Origin: Blastocatellia bacterium
GTDB lineage: Bacteria; Acidobacteriota; Blastocatellia; RBC074
Reading direction: 5' to 3'
NCBI GenBank assembly: GCA_016789725.1
Contig: JAEUQN010000016.1
Location: 1-62,187, forward strand
DNA length: 62,187 bases
Below the pieces are notes generated by a model that saw nothing but the letters and a program-made list of their open reading frames with translations, was not told the origin of the DNA and did not search any database. Position numbers and translations under genes: made by a program. Shown here in pieces: positions 7,531 through 18,000 of this stretch (its first letter is position 1; each line of letters starts with the position of its first letter).

Positions 7531-10395
7531 ATGCAGGCAAAACGATTCAGCACCTGGTCAGTCAAACTGACCCTTTTGATGGGAATTGTCATCGGCAGCG
7601 CGATCACCTGGCTCCCCTCCGTTGAAGGCCGCGAACAAGCCGCAACACCCGATCAGACAGAATTTTTCGAGAAGAAAATTCGCCCGCTCATCGCGGCCAA
7701 ATGTCAGAAATGCCACAGCGCCGATGCACAGGTTGCAGGGTTGGACATGTCTTCAGCCGAAGGCTTCGCACGCGGCGGCGAAAGCGGCGCTCTCATCAAT
7801 AAAGACAAGCCGGAAGAAAGTCGCTTGCTAAAAGTCATCGGCTATAGCGAAAGCCTGAAAATGCCTCCCAGCGGCAAGCTGAAAGAGGATGAAATCGAAG
7901 CCATCACCACTTGGGTAAAAATGGGCGCGCCCTGGCCGGGAGCGACAACCGTGGCGGCAGCAGCCAAAACCTGGCCAAAGAATTCCAGTGTTCGCTCGTT
8001 CACTGATGACGAAAAGAATTGGTGGGCTTTCCAACCGATACGCGATTTCGCACCGCCGCAAGTCAAAAATGCTGCGTGGGTAAAATCGCCAATTGATAAT
8101 TTCGTATTGGCAAAACTGGAAGAAAAAGGTTTGAAGCCCGCAGCGCCTGCGGACAAATTAACCTTGCTACGCCGCGCAACATTTGATTTGACCGGCTTGC
8201 CGCCAACCACACAAGAGATGAATGATTTCCTCGCCGATCATTCGCCCGATGCGTTCAAGAAAGTGGTGGATCGCTTGCTCAGCAGCCCACGTTATGGCGA
8301 ACGTTGGGGCAGGCATTGGTTGGACGTGGCGCGTTATGCCGATTCGACGGGCAATGATGAAGACCATCGCTACCCGCACGCCTGGAAATACCGCGACTAT
8401 GTCATCCAAGCCTTCAATGACGATTTGCCCTACGATCAATTTGTGCGCGAACAATTGGCGGGCGATTTGCTTCCGGCGGCGGACGGTAGCGAAGTGAATC
8501 GGCGCGGTATCATCGCCACTGGCTTTCTCGCACTCGGAGCCAAAGCCATCGCGCAGCAGGATAAAGTGAAAATGTTGTATGACGTCTACGACGAGCAAGT
8601 GGACGTCACCTCAAAAGCGTTTCTCGGCCTGACGATGGCGTGCGCACGGTGCCACAATCACAAATTCGATCCGATCCTGACGAAAGATTACTACGCGATG
8701 ACGGCGATGTTTGCGGGCACGAAAAGCTTCTCAAATTGGGAATCGCACGTCTCGGTGCCGCTCGAAAAACCGCTCGTACCGAAAGTAGAATTTGCGAAAT
8801 ATCAGGCCGCGAAAAAAGAACTCGCGGAAAAAGAAAAGCGCGTGAAGCTGGCGACAGAAATCATCACCGATTCCATCAAAGAGCCGCTGGTCAAACAGCA
8901 TGCGCCGCGCCTGGCTGATTTCATGCTGGCGGCGCGCAAAGTCTATCAAAACGGCGCGAAGCTGGAAGAGGCAGCCACCCAAACCAAACTTCCAGCCGAT
9001 TTGCTCAAGAAATGGGTTGAGTATTTGAAGCCCAGTGACAAAGTGCGCGGCTATTTAAATGAATGGAATGATGCCAAGCCTGAAAAACTCAATGAAGTAG
9101 CGATGGCCTATCAAACGCGCTTCCAAAAACGGTTTACCGACTGGGAAGCAAAGGTCACAGAATGGCGTCCAAAATATCAAAAAGCGCTTGCGGAAAATAA
9201 ATCGTTGCCGGGCAAACCCACGCTCGAAGCGGGTGAAGATCGCTTCTACGATGACGTGTATTTTGGTGGAGGGCCGTTTTCGATTTCCGCCAAAGACAAT
9301 AAGAATTTCACCGCCGATCAATGGACAAGCCTGGAAGCGTTGCGCAAGGAAAGCGAAGCCTTGAAGAAAGCTGCGCCGCCTGAACCGGATATGGCCTGTG
9401 CGGTGGAAGATGGCGAGCCGGTCAAACAAAAGGTCTTCATTCGCGGCGATTACAATTCACACGGCGATGACGCGCCGCCTTCGTTCCCGGCGATTCTCGA
9501 AAAATACGATACCAAACCAAGTTTCACCGGCAGCGGTCGCCTGCAATTTGCGCAATGGCTGACGCGGCCTGAACATCCGCTGACTTCACGCGTGATGGTC
9601 AATCGTATCTGGAGTTGGCATTTTGGTGAGGGGCTGGTACGAACGCCGGACAACTTCGGCAAGATGGGCGAAAAGCCATCGCACCCCGAATTGCTGGACT
9701 ACCTCGCGCGGCAGTTTGCCCAAAATGGGTATTCAACCAAATCGCTGCATCGCCTGATCATGCTGTCCAGCACATATCAAATGGCGTCTGACAATCCAAG
9801 CGCGTTTGAGCCTGATCCCGACAATCGCCTGCTCTCTCGCTTCAATCGGCGGCGTCTTTCAATTGAAGAAATGCGCGATGGCTTATTGTTGATTGACGGC
9901 ACAATTGATTTTACGATGGGCGGGTCGTTGCAATCGGGACGCGGCACGGATGGCGAAACCAGTCAGGGACGATTGAGCGTCAATCCCGAAACGTTGAAGC
10001 GGCGCTCTGTGTATATCCCGCTGCGCCGCGCGAATCTGCCGACGCTGCTCAATCTCTTTGATTTTGGTGATGCCACGACGATGACCGGCAAGCGACAATT
10101 AACGAACGTGGCAACCCAAGCCTTGTTCTGGCTCAACAGCCAGTTTCTGACCGAGGGTTCGGCCAAAGTGGCGCAGTCGTTGCTGATGAGTGAAGCCAAA
10201 AACGACGCGACGCGGCTGGCAACTGCATACCTGTTGATTCTGAACCGCAAGGCAGACCAGTCCGAAATTGATGCAGGGATCAAGTACCTGGAAAACTTCA
10301 AGCAAAAGTTCGCAGGCGACAAGGCTGAACAAAAAGCGTGGCAAAGTTATTGCCGCATTCTGATGGCCTCGAACGATTTCATTTATGTGGATTGA
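7531..10395 (+). CDS. PSCyt1-DUF1549-DUF1553 (PSD1) cytochrome protein
   Basis: 954 residues from ATG 7531, with GGAG 9 nt upstream; the TTG at 7516 is rejected. A signal anchor at residues 8-30 is followed by a planctomycete cytochrome c domain with haem motif CQKCH near residue 55. The DUF1549 segment (PIDNFVLAKLEEKGLKP, then RRATFDLTGLPP) carries a second haem-like motif CARCHNHKFDP. The C-terminal half is DUF1553 (LTSRVMVNRIWSWHFGEGLV; LSSTYQMAS). Members are predicted periplasmic multi-domain oxidoreductases of unknown substrate, usually encoded with DUF1501 proteins, as here. The stop overlaps the next ATG by one base (TGATG), indicating coupled translation. Confidence 0.9.
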   Translation: MQAKRFSTWSVKLTLLMGIVIGSAITWLPSVEGREQAATPDQTEFFEKKIRPLIAAKCQKCHSADAQVAGLDMSSAEGFARGGESGALINKDKPEESRLLKVIGYSESLKMPPSGKLKEDEIEAITTWVKMGAPWPGATTVAAAAKTWPKNSSVRSFTDDEKNWWAFQPIRDFAPPQVKNAAWVKSPIDNFVLAKLEEKGLKPAAPADKLTLLRRATFDLTGLPPTTQEMNDFLADHSPDAFKKVVDRLLSSPRYGERWGRHWLDVARYADSTGNDEDHRYPHAWKYRDYVIQAFNDDLPYDQFVREQLAGDLLPAADGSEVNRRGIIATGFLALGAKAIAQQDKVKMLYDVYDEQVDVTSKAFLGLTMACARCHNHKFDPILTKDYYAMTAMFAGTKSFSNWESHVSVPLEKPLVPKVEFAKYQAAKKELAEKEKRVKLATEIITDSIKEPLVKQHAPRLADFMLAARKVYQNGAKLEEAATQTKLPADLLKKWVEYLKPSDKVRGYLNEWNDAKPEKLNEVAMAYQTRFQKRFTDWEAKVTEWRPKYQKALAENKSLPGKPTLEAGEDRFYDDVYFGGGPFSISAKDNKNFTADQWTSLEALRKESEALKKAAPPEPDMACAVEDGEPVKQKVFIRGDYNSHGDDAPPSFPAILEKYDTKPSFTGSGRLQFAQWLTRPEHPLTSRVMVNRIWSWHFGEGLVRTPDNFGKMGEKPSHPELLDYLARQFAQNGYSTKSLHRLIMLSSTYQMASDNPSAFEPDPDNRLLSRFNRRRLSIEEMRDGLLLIDGTIDFTMGGSLQSGRGTDGETSQGRLSVNPETLKRRSVYIPLRRANLPTLLNLFDFGDATTMTGKRQLTNVATQALFWLNSQFLTEGSAKVAQSLLMSEAKNDATRLATAYLLILNRKADQSEIDAGIKYLENFKQKFAGDKAEQKAWQSYCRILMASNDFIYVD

Positions 10396-10847
10396 TGAAA
10401 ACGCTGACTTCCGACCGAGCAGAAATCCTGGCACGCCTCAATCAGCTTCGGCCTGATTGCCAGCGACAATGGGGCAAGATGACGCCGAACCAAATGCTGT
10501 GTCATTTGACCGATTCGTTCGTTTCGATGATGGGCGGCAAAGAGGTTTCCAACAAAAGTAATTTTTTCATGCGCTCGGCTGGAAAATGGATTGCGCTGAA
10601 AGCTCCGATGCCCTGGCCGCACAACATCAAAACGATGCCGGAAAATGATCAGGAAAAGGGCGGCACACCACCGGTTGAATTTGAATCGGATCGGCAAAAG
10701 CTGGCACAAGCGATTGAGCGATTCACGGCGTTGCCACGCGACTTTGCATTTCAACCGCATCCGATCTTTGGAGAAATGACGGAAACGGAATGGTTGATCT
10801 GGGGCTACAAACATTGCGATCATCACTTTCGTCAGTTTGGAATTTAG
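10395..10847 (+). CDS. DUF1569 (DinB-like four-helix) protein
   Basis: 150 residues from the ATG overlapping the preceding stop. The sequence has the DinB-fold metal ligand pattern, with an early His in MLCHLTDSF and the C-terminal pair in GYKHCDHHFRQFG. It is cytoplasmic, with no signal peptide. The family is predicted to bind a divalent metal; the activity is unknown. Its position between the PSD1 and DUF1501 genes, with 1-bp overlap upstream and 2-bp spacing downstream, puts it inside the operon. The protein therefore probably serves the same process, though how is unclear. Confidence 0.8.
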   Translation: MKTLTSDRAEILARLNQLRPDCQRQWGKMTPNQMLCHLTDSFVSMMGGKEVSNKSNFFMRSAGKWIALKAPMPWPHNIKTMPENDQEKGGTPPVEFESDRQKLAQAIERFTALPRDFAFQPHPIFGEMTETEWLIWGYKHCDHHFRQFGI

Positions 10848-10849
10848 TT

Positions 10850-12310
10850 ATGAACGAAAAGCAGACTTTGAATGTAATCAAATCACTGTATCAACGCACC
10901 GAAAACCCGTTGTCGCGCCGTGCGTGGTTGCGAGCAGCGGGCTTAGGTTTCGGCTCCCTTGGCTTGACCGCGATGATGGCGCAGGAGGCCCAGCTATTGG
11001 CCGCTCCCGACAATCCACTTGCGCCTCGGCAACCGCATTTTGAGCCAAAGGCCAAGCGCGTGATTTTTTTATTCATGCATGGTGGGCCTTCGAGTATTGA
11101 TTCGTTTGATCCGAAGCCGCGCCTCATCAGTGATCACGGCAAACCACTGCCCATCAAGCGCCCGCTCGCGTTTGCTGATGGGCCAGTGGGTCCGCTGATG
11201 AAACCATTTTGGGAGTTCAAAAACTGTGGTCAGAGCGGCATTCCGGTCAGTGATCTGTGGCCGCATACGCGCGAATGCGTGGATGATATGACCATCGTGC
11301 GTTCGATGGTGGGCGAAGGTGTAGATCACGGCGCGGCGTTGCTGCAAACTTTTACGGGGTCTTCAACCTTCGTGCGCCCAAGCATGGGGGCGTGGTCGGT
11401 CTACGGTCTAGGTACTGAGAATCAAAACCTGCCCGGATTCATCACCATCAAACCGGCGCTCTCACACGGAGGCGCGAAGAATTGGTCGTCGGCATTTTTG
11501 CCCGGCGCATATCAAGGCACGGCGATTGGCAATTCGGGCTTGAAAGTCGAAGACGTTCAGAAAGAGCCGATTGAATATTTGCTGAGCAAACATCTCTCGC
11601 CCGACGAACAGCGGTTTGAATTGGAGATGCTGCAAAACATCAATCGCCGCCATAAAGAATTGCACAAACAAGACCCGCAACTCGAAACGCGCATTCAAGC
11701 CTTTGAGATGGCCTTCAAGATGCAGTCGCAGGCGCCCGAAGCCTTCGAGGTTAACAAGGAATCCGAGGCGACGAAAAAACTGTATGGATTGGACGACCCG
11801 ATCACAGCGGATTTCGGCTGGCAATGTTTGCTCGCGCGTCGGCTGGCCGAGCGCAACGTGCGCTACATTCAATGCACGCACAGCTACAAATGGGATCAGC
11901 ACGAAGACCTCTACAACCTGCACACCAAGAACGCGCGCGAAGTGGACAAACCGATTGCGGGGTTGCTGAAAGATTTGAAAGCACGCGGTTTGCTGAAAGA
12001 TACGCTCGTGATTTGGGCAGGTGAATTCGGTCGCACGCCCGTCAGCGAAAGTGGTGATGGACGCGATCACAACCCGTACGGCTACACGATCTGGATGGCG
12101 GGCGGTGGCGTCAAACCGGGCTTTATTTACGGGGCCACGGACGAAATTGGCTACCACGCGGTCGAGGATCGGATGCACATTCACGACTTCCACGCGACCG
12201 TGCTGCATTTGCTTGGATTGGATCACGAGCGGTTGACGTATCGCTTCAGCGGACGTGATTTTCGATTGACCGATGTGGCGGGCGTGGTCGCAAAGAAGAT
12301 CATTGCTTGA
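10850..12310 (+). CDS. DUF1501 sulfatase-like protein with Tat-type signal
   Basis: 486 residues from ATG 10850. A twin-arginine signal is visible (LSRRAWLRAAGLGFGSLGL, residues 23-41). The body has the DUF1501 hallmarks: VIFLFMHGGPSSIDSFDPKP (predicted alkaline-phosphatase/sulfatase fold, with metal-site Asp and His), DLWPHTRECVDDMTIVRSM, and WAGEFGRTPVSESGDGRDHNP near residue 395. Family members are the usual operon partners of PSD1 cytochromes and are predicted to be exported by Tat, fitting a metal-bound enzyme folded before export. The substrate is unknown; a role in degrading sulfated or complex polymers is often suggested but not shown. Confidence 0.9.
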   Translation: MNEKQTLNVIKSLYQRTENPLSRRAWLRAAGLGFGSLGLTAMMAQEAQLLAAPDNPLAPRQPHFEPKAKRVIFLFMHGGPSSIDSFDPKPRLISDHGKPLPIKRPLAFADGPVGPLMKPFWEFKNCGQSGIPVSDLWPHTRECVDDMTIVRSMVGEGVDHGAALLQTFTGSSTFVRPSMGAWSVYGLGTENQNLPGFITIKPALSHGGAKNWSSAFLPGAYQGTAIGNSGLKVEDVQKEPIEYLLSKHLSPDEQRFELEMLQNINRRHKELHKQDPQLETRIQAFEMAFKMQSQAPEAFEVNKESEATKKLYGLDDPITADFGWQCLLARRLAERNVRYIQCTHSYKWDQHEDLYNLHTKNAREVDKPIAGLLKDLKARGLLKDTLVIWAGEFGRTPVSESGDGRDHNPYGYTIWMAGGGVKPGFIYGATDEIGYHAVEDRMHIHDFHATVLHLLGLDHERLTYRFSGRDFRLTDVAGVVAKKIIA

Positions 12311-12325
12311 TGGTGCAGGTGCGAG

Positions 12326-12928
12326 TCAACATTGATTCAACAACCCCAAAAACTCCGTCAAAATCCGCTGCGTGATGCCCCAGATTGGCCCACCTGGCGA
12401 AGGGTAGGCGGGATATTTCAAGATCGTGTCTTGATGGCGAAAACGATAGGTTTCAGATAACCCACTCGCCTGCAACGCGCGCACGGGCATCCAAAACGCT
12501 TCTGCGACCTCGTAACTCAACTGTAAAGTCAATTCATTTGGCGCAACCGCAATCAACGGCGTGATTTCAATTTGCGGCAAGCGTGGATTGACGGGGAGCA
12601 AGGTTTCCAACCTACCAATAAAGTGTTCTTCGATGGATAGAGGGATTCCAACTTCTTCCCACGTTTCGCGGGCGGCGGTTTCAATCAAATGCGCGTCCAC
12701 AGTCTCAGCTCTGCCGCCAGGCAAAGCCAAATGCCCCGACCAGGGATCGTTTGGATGTTCGGCACGTTTGATGATGAGCAATTCGACGAGGCTGTTTTGT
12801 TCGCGCAAAAGGATCGTGACGGCGGCTTGTCGGATACGATCCAGTTCAATGGGCAAAGGCTCCAGCGGCAAGGCGCGTTCCGTTAGTCGTTGGCGAATCA
12901 AAGTAAATTCATTCATCGCGCAAATCAT
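12326..12928 (-). CDS. Nudix hydrolase, CoA pyrophosphatase-like
   Basis: 200 residues. A variant Nudix box lies at about residues 72-96: LPGGRAETVDAHLIETAARE followed by TWEEVGI. The acidic position after GGRAETV is Asp rather than Glu, as in the NudL/CoA-diphosphatase group. The preceding LLIIKRAEHPNDPWSGHLALPGG context also matches that group, which hydrolyses CoA and acyl-CoA at the pyrophosphate. Start 12928 is preceded by GGGA; an in-frame ATG at 12916 is the alternative. It converges with the DUF1501 gene, only 15 bp away. Confidence 0.8.
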   Translation of the reverse strand: MICAMNEFTLIRQRLTERALPLEPLPIELDRIRQAAVTILLREQNSLVELLIIKRAEHPNDPWSGHLALPGGRAETVDAHLIETAARETWEEVGIPLSIEEHFIGRLETLLPVNPRLPQIEITPLIAVAPNELTLQLSYEVAEAFWMPVRALQASGLSETYRFRHQDTILKYPAYPSPGGPIWGITQRILTEFLGLLNQC

Positions 12929-12985
12929 ACCATTCCCGTTTCAGAAACAATGGCAATTCTCGCGCGAAATTAACGATAACGAATC

Positions 12986-14500
12986 CTATTGAGGCGCATT
13001 CTTGAGTTCCCTGACGTGCAATAGAGTTGCCTGAGTGGGAAAAGAATTTTCGACACGAACCTTCAACACAGCCTGGAAAAATTGAGGCGGCGTTTCACCG
13101 CCAGCAGCTTCCTGAAGCCGCTGATAGAGTTCAGCCAGGCGATTTTTGTCGGTCACATATTCCACTGCTGCTTGAGTTCCCTCGCTATAAATCCCTGAAA
13201 GTGACATCACAACATTCGTCATGGTCACACCTGGAACCACTGTGATCAGGGCATAGTCTTCAAGCAAAGCGCCTGTTCGCTGATCGAAGGAGGAAATAAA
13301 TTCCCGGAGTTCACCTGATCGAGGAGACAAATTCTCAATGGTTGTGCGGTCGGTGTAAACAAAGTTTTCTCGAATTGAAAGTGGCTTTGCCCACTGATTA
13401 GCATAGACACTGCCAAGCAGAATGATGTCGTGTTCTTTTAACTCATCAGCACCGATATTGCGACTTTGCTTCAGGATTGACGGTTCCCCGATTCCCTGTA
13501 ACAAACCATGTAACCGATAGGCGCCGATGGCCTCACCGATTCCGGTGTAAGTATTAAAAGCAGGAATCAATTGTGTGGGCTGATTGGCGCGAAGTGGTAA
13601 TCTGAAATTTGAAATATCGGTCAGCAAGTTGGATTGTTCGGGCGTGAGGTTGATTCCCTTTTTGCTGAGGATTTCAGGGTCAGCACCATTCGCGGTTCGG
13701 TAAACAACCGGATTACTGAGAATCACCAGCGTGGAAGATTGATTAGCAAGAAATGGTGCATAAATTCCCTGTCGAATCACTTGCCAGTTTTCATCCTGAA
13801 AACCACTGACGGCAATTTGACGCTGAAGATCACGATTCTGGCTAACCAGCCAACCAATCATGATGCCCCCCAGGATGAGAACCCCGGTTAAGGCTATGAA
13901 TAGGATTTTCCAGGTACGCTCCGTCCGCTGTACAGCTACGCCTAAACTATCGGCACGGGAGGGTGTCGCTCCCTCGACAGTCGGGACAAAGGTTTCTGGT
14001 GCAAGGGGAGCAATGGGGGGGGAATACGTATCTATCAACTCAGTAGTGGCGGGCGTCTCCAGCTTTGTGACAGGCGGAGCTTCGACCCTGGTAAAGACAG
14101 GAACGTAAGTTCCTATCGGGATCGCCATACGGATAGGATCGTTGCGGCCCTCATTCTGATAATACATCTCCAATTTTTTCCGCACATCATGGGCAGAAAC
14201 GCGAACCACTGGGTCAGCCGAAGGATGATAATTGGGTCCTTTATCAAAAACCTCACAACCAATTAAATACTCATTCAGGTTTGTCGCTCGCCCTTGTAGA
14301 TGATACTCACAAATACATTGTAAGAACTTTTGCTTTTTAGGGGCGTGGGCAAAGTATTTACTCTGTACAATCGTTGTCAGTGCATGGCGAATTTCCTCGG
14401 CGGAAATCACCGCCTCTTTGCCACTATCTTTGTAAGCCTCAGCTTTCACAGGACCCACCTTCATCTTAAATGAGATTTCCCAAGCAATGAACAACGTCAC
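12986..14500 (-). CDS. single-pass membrane protein with acidobacterial DNA-binding-like N-terminal domain
   Basis: 504 residues. Residues about 35-125 form a domain (QKFLQCICEYHLQGRATNLN, EYLIGCEVFDKG, DPVVRVSAHDVRKKLEMYY, IPIGTYVPVF). I recognise it as the N-terminal domain of many Acidobacteria proteins fused to winged-helix, TolB or cyclase-like parts, where it is thought to bind DNA. A Pro-rich linker, one membrane helix at about 196-218 and a 280-residue outer domain follow. The protein is encoded divergently from a TonB receptor with a 0.5 kb gap. A one-component membrane regulator of that receptor is plausible (inference). Start uncertain: ATG 14464 (MKVGP) is an alternative. Confidence 0.6.
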   Translation of the reverse strand: MTLFIAWEISFKMKVGPVKAEAYKDSGKEAVISAEEIRHALTTIVQSKYFAHAPKKQKFLQCICEYHLQGRATNLNEYLIGCEVFDKGPNYHPSADPVVRVSAHDVRKKLEMYYQNEGRNDPIRMAIPIGTYVPVFTRVEAPPVTKLETPATTELIDTYSPPIAPLAPETFVPTVEGATPSRADSLGVAVQRTERTWKILFIALTGVLILGGIMIGWLVSQNRDLQRQIAVSGFQDENWQVIRQGIYAPFLANQSSTLVILSNPVVYRTANGADPEILSKKGINLTPEQSNLLTDISNFRLPLRANQPTQLIPAFNTYTGIGEAIGAYRLHGLLQGIGEPSILKQSRNIGADELKEHDIILLGSVYANQWAKPLSIRENFVYTDRTTIENLSPRSGELREFISSFDQRTGALLEDYALITVVPGVTMTNVVMSLSGIYSEGTQAAVEYVTDKNRLAELYQRLQEAAGGETPPQFFQAVLKVRVENSFPTQATLLHVRELKNAPQ

Positions 14501-15012
14501 ATGAATAGAACGGGCCTTAATGGTACGATCAATCGCTCCTTACAGCAAGTCCCCCTTACGCCGTCCCTTAAGGGAGGCAGGTTAAGCGACACAAACCTAA
14601 AGCATTGGAAATAAGCCACCAACAACCAACCTAACAGTTAAATTAACAGCACCTATCAGCAAGTTGATTGACATCTTTATAGCACTGAACTATTGTTCGC
14701 GGCATCAATCGAAAGTTGTAGATCAAATTCCACCTAAATTTAAATGCAAGTGGAAATCTAACAACGAAACAAAACACTCTCGCCAAGCTTTACTGAGACT
14801 GATTTGCTGGGAAGAAAATAACGACTGTAGGGTTCCTACAGCGCAAACCAAAGAACGGACAATAAGGGTTCACTAGCTGATAGTTTTATCCACTCAGCCT
14901 AGTGGTAAAGCGATTACAAATAATCGCTTTGAGTTTTCATCACTTAAGGCTTGAAGTGGATTTCTACCCTATTCAAAAAACAAACCAAACTTCACCCAAT
15001 GGAGGACTGGAA
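14501..15012 (+). promoter_or_regulatory. non-coding leader/divergent promoter region with hairpins before the TonB receptor
   Basis: No gene is seen in these 512 bp. Three structures are visible: an imperfect palindrome around GTCCCTTAAGGGAG near 14570, a 7-bp stem CTGTAGG/CCTACAG at 14825-14841, and a perfect 10-bp stem AAAGCGATTA/TAATCGCTTT (loop CAAA) at 14907-14930. The last is followed by GAGTTTTC and lies 80 bp before the receptor start. It could act as an attenuator or sRNA/RNase site. A good ribosome site (GGAGG) lies 7 nt before ATG 15013. Confidence 0.5.
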
Positions 15013-18000
15013 ATGCTGACACACTTTCACCCCAAAACCGTGACCCACAGCAGCATTAATCGAGGCTTACAAGCCATCGTAACTGCGGGGCTGTTTTTCA
15101 TACTGGGAACGGTTTTCGCGCTGGCACAGACCGCCAGCAGCGGAACGATTCGTGGGGTTGTGAAAGACCCGAGTGGCGCGGTGGTACCCAATGCGTCAGT
15201 GGTCATGACTTCGTCACGTACTGGAACGGAGCGAAAAGCTTCGTCGAGTGGTGATGGCAGCTACGTATTCGTTTCAATTGATCCCGGCACTTACACATTG
15301 ACAGTCGAAGCCAGTGGCTTCAAGAGATATGTCAAGACTGACCTGGTGGTTAGTCCGAGTGAGACTAAGGGTGTTGACGTCATCATGGAAATCGGCGCGG
15401 CAACTGAAAGCGTGACCATTTCTGCGGCGGCAGTCGAAGAAATCAAAACGGAAACGGGCGAGCGATCTAACACACTCAAATCAGATCAACTCAATAACCT
15501 TTCAATCATCAGTCGCAATAGCACAGAGCTTTTGCGCATCCTGCCCGGCGTAGTGGCCCCCGACCAATCGGTCTATCAAGTCTCCGGTTTCGGCGGAGCA
15601 GATCAATATGCGGTGAACGGCCAACGCGGGCAAAATAATAACATCAGCGTTGATGGTTCACGCGTGATTGATATTGGCTGCAACTGCGGCAGTATTGTCA
15701 GCTTGAACAATGACTTCGTACAGGAAGTCACCGTGCAAACCAGCAACTTTGCCGCCGAACATGGCAATAGCGCGGTGCAGATTAGCGGGACGACCAAGTC
15801 TGGAAGTCGTGACTTTCACGGTTCAGTGTATGCCTACACTCGTCACGAAGCGTTGGCCTCCAATGATCGTTTCCGCAACTATGTCAAAGCGGCTGACCCA
15901 AGTTCGCTAGCCGGGCAAAAACCGCTTGGACGGTTTTACTATCCCGGGGGGACGATTAGCGGTCCGATCACGCTCCCCAAAAAGGTTTTTGGTCCATTGG
16001 GTGGGTTTAATGAAGGACGCGACAAATTGTTCTTCTTCGCGGGATTTGAAGTGCAACGGCAAACATTCGGTGCGCCCCCACGCATTTCCAATGTGCCCAC
16101 CCTTGCACAGCGCAATGGTGATTTTGGCAGCACAACTGTCCGAATCCCCGGCGGATTCGCCAATGCAGGGCAAAACGCACCTAACAATAATTTAGCGCCT
16201 TACATCAATCCTATCGGGAAAATCCTCATTAACATGTATCCCGTGCCGAACGCGAACCTCGCGAATGCAAATTACATTTCCAATACAACGCAAACGCAGC
16301 ATCGAACAGACTTCAAGTCGCGCTTTGATTACAAAGTCAGCGATAAGACCAATCTGTACGTTCGCGTCACGCGTGAATTGCAGGCATCGGTTAACCCCTA
16401 TGGTATTTGGTGGGGACCTTCTACATTTGAACTTCCGACCGCCAATCAAGAAGACGCGTTGGGACGTTCAGTGGCCGTCGGCATCACGAAAGTTTTCAGC
16501 CCGACACTGACAAACGAATTCGTGTTCAGCGGCAGCAAACTGAAGTTGGACAACCAGTATCAAGACCCGAACAAAGTTCGACTTTCTACGCTGGGCATTG
16601 AGAACACGTGGCGTTTGCCTTTCGACAATACACAATTCGGACGACAGAGTCCGTATGTTTCCCTATCGCTGATTAGCTGGGCGCAAGGACAACTCTGGTC
16701 GCCTGGAACCAATCCGATTTTCGCCTACAACGACAGCTTCTCCGTAACAGACAATATCTCCAAGGTTGCGGGTAGCCATACTCTGAAATTTGGTGCCTTG
16801 ATCGAACAGGGCAATAAGAGACAAAACTTCCAGGGCGATCCCGACTCGCAAGGCTTGATCGGTTTCAATAACTGGAATGGCAACGGCACAGGCAACGACT
16901 GGGGCGATTTGCTGGTTGGTCAATTGACTGACGTAGGCCACGGGACGCAACCTCCGGTCGGCAACTATCGGTTCTACAACTATGAGTTCTACGCGCAGGA
17001 TCAATGGAAGGTGCGTCCGAACTTTACCTTGGAATATGGCCTGCGCGCTTCTCACATGTCTGTGAATAAGGAACGGAAAGGCTTTGATATTCTCTTTAGC
17101 CCAAGTGCCTACAAACCAGGTGCCGGGTATTACATCAATGGTGATCCTTTCCGCCCGAACGGAGTCCTTTCTGCCGCACGTGGCGAAATTGAAAAAGGCA
17201 CAATCAAACCGCCAGCCGTTTTGCTGGGACCACGCCTGAATTTTGCGTGGAATGTTTTCGGCAATGAAAAGCTGGTCATTCGCGGCGGCACGGGAATCTT
17301 CTATAACCGTGTCCAGGGCAACTTCCAATATGATGCCACTTTGCGCTCGGCTCCAAATGGCAACGTTGGTGCGACGATTCAACCCGGCACGACCATTCCG
17401 GGGACGAACTATACATTCAACGATTTGGGTGGTTTGACGCTCAGCAACATGGGTATTGCCACTCTGCCGAATGGAACCAAAGTAGCAGTCAACCCGTTGA
17501 AGTTAGCCAGCGGTGGAGCGGAAATCATTTCGCCAGATCCCAATTCCAATGATTTCCCAACTACCTATCAGGGCAGTTTGAGTATTGCGACCCGGATTCC
17601 CGTCTTAGGAGTCTTTGAGACAGCCTATGTCGGAACTTTTGGTCGTCACCTAGCAGCCCGGTTACCCATCAATGTGATTCCGCTTGGCGCGTTGTCAAAG
17701 GGCAATGTTCCAGGCGATCCAGGCAGTACCATTACACAATTGCAAAATCCGAACTGTGACCCAGGGGCAGTTGACGCCAATGGGAATGTCACACGTCGAG
17801 GAAATTGCGTCGTTCAAACACTCACGGGTGTCAAGGCTGATTTGACGAGTCCTCTCGTACGACAGGCACTTGACGGTGGGGCCAGAAATAAGTTCCGCCT
17901 CTATCCCGATCTGGGCAACGTGCGGTATCAACAATATACTGGCACGTCCAATTATCACTCACTGCAAGCTACGCTTAGTCGGCAGGCAGGGAAAAACCTC

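Noticed and set aside
11462..12226. Long antisense frame (254 codons) in the DUF1501 gene
   Set aside because: It lies wholly opposite a well-supported gene, has no recognisable domain and is a codon-bias shadow.
14902..15012. N-terminal extension of the TonB receptor from GTG 14902
   Set aside because: It runs through a 10-bp hairpin and lacks a ribosome site; the ATG at 15013 has GGAGG and begins the signal peptide.
16663..17382. Long antisense frame (239 codons) in the TonB receptor
   Set aside because: Same reason: mirror of a coding frame, no domain, no ribosome site.
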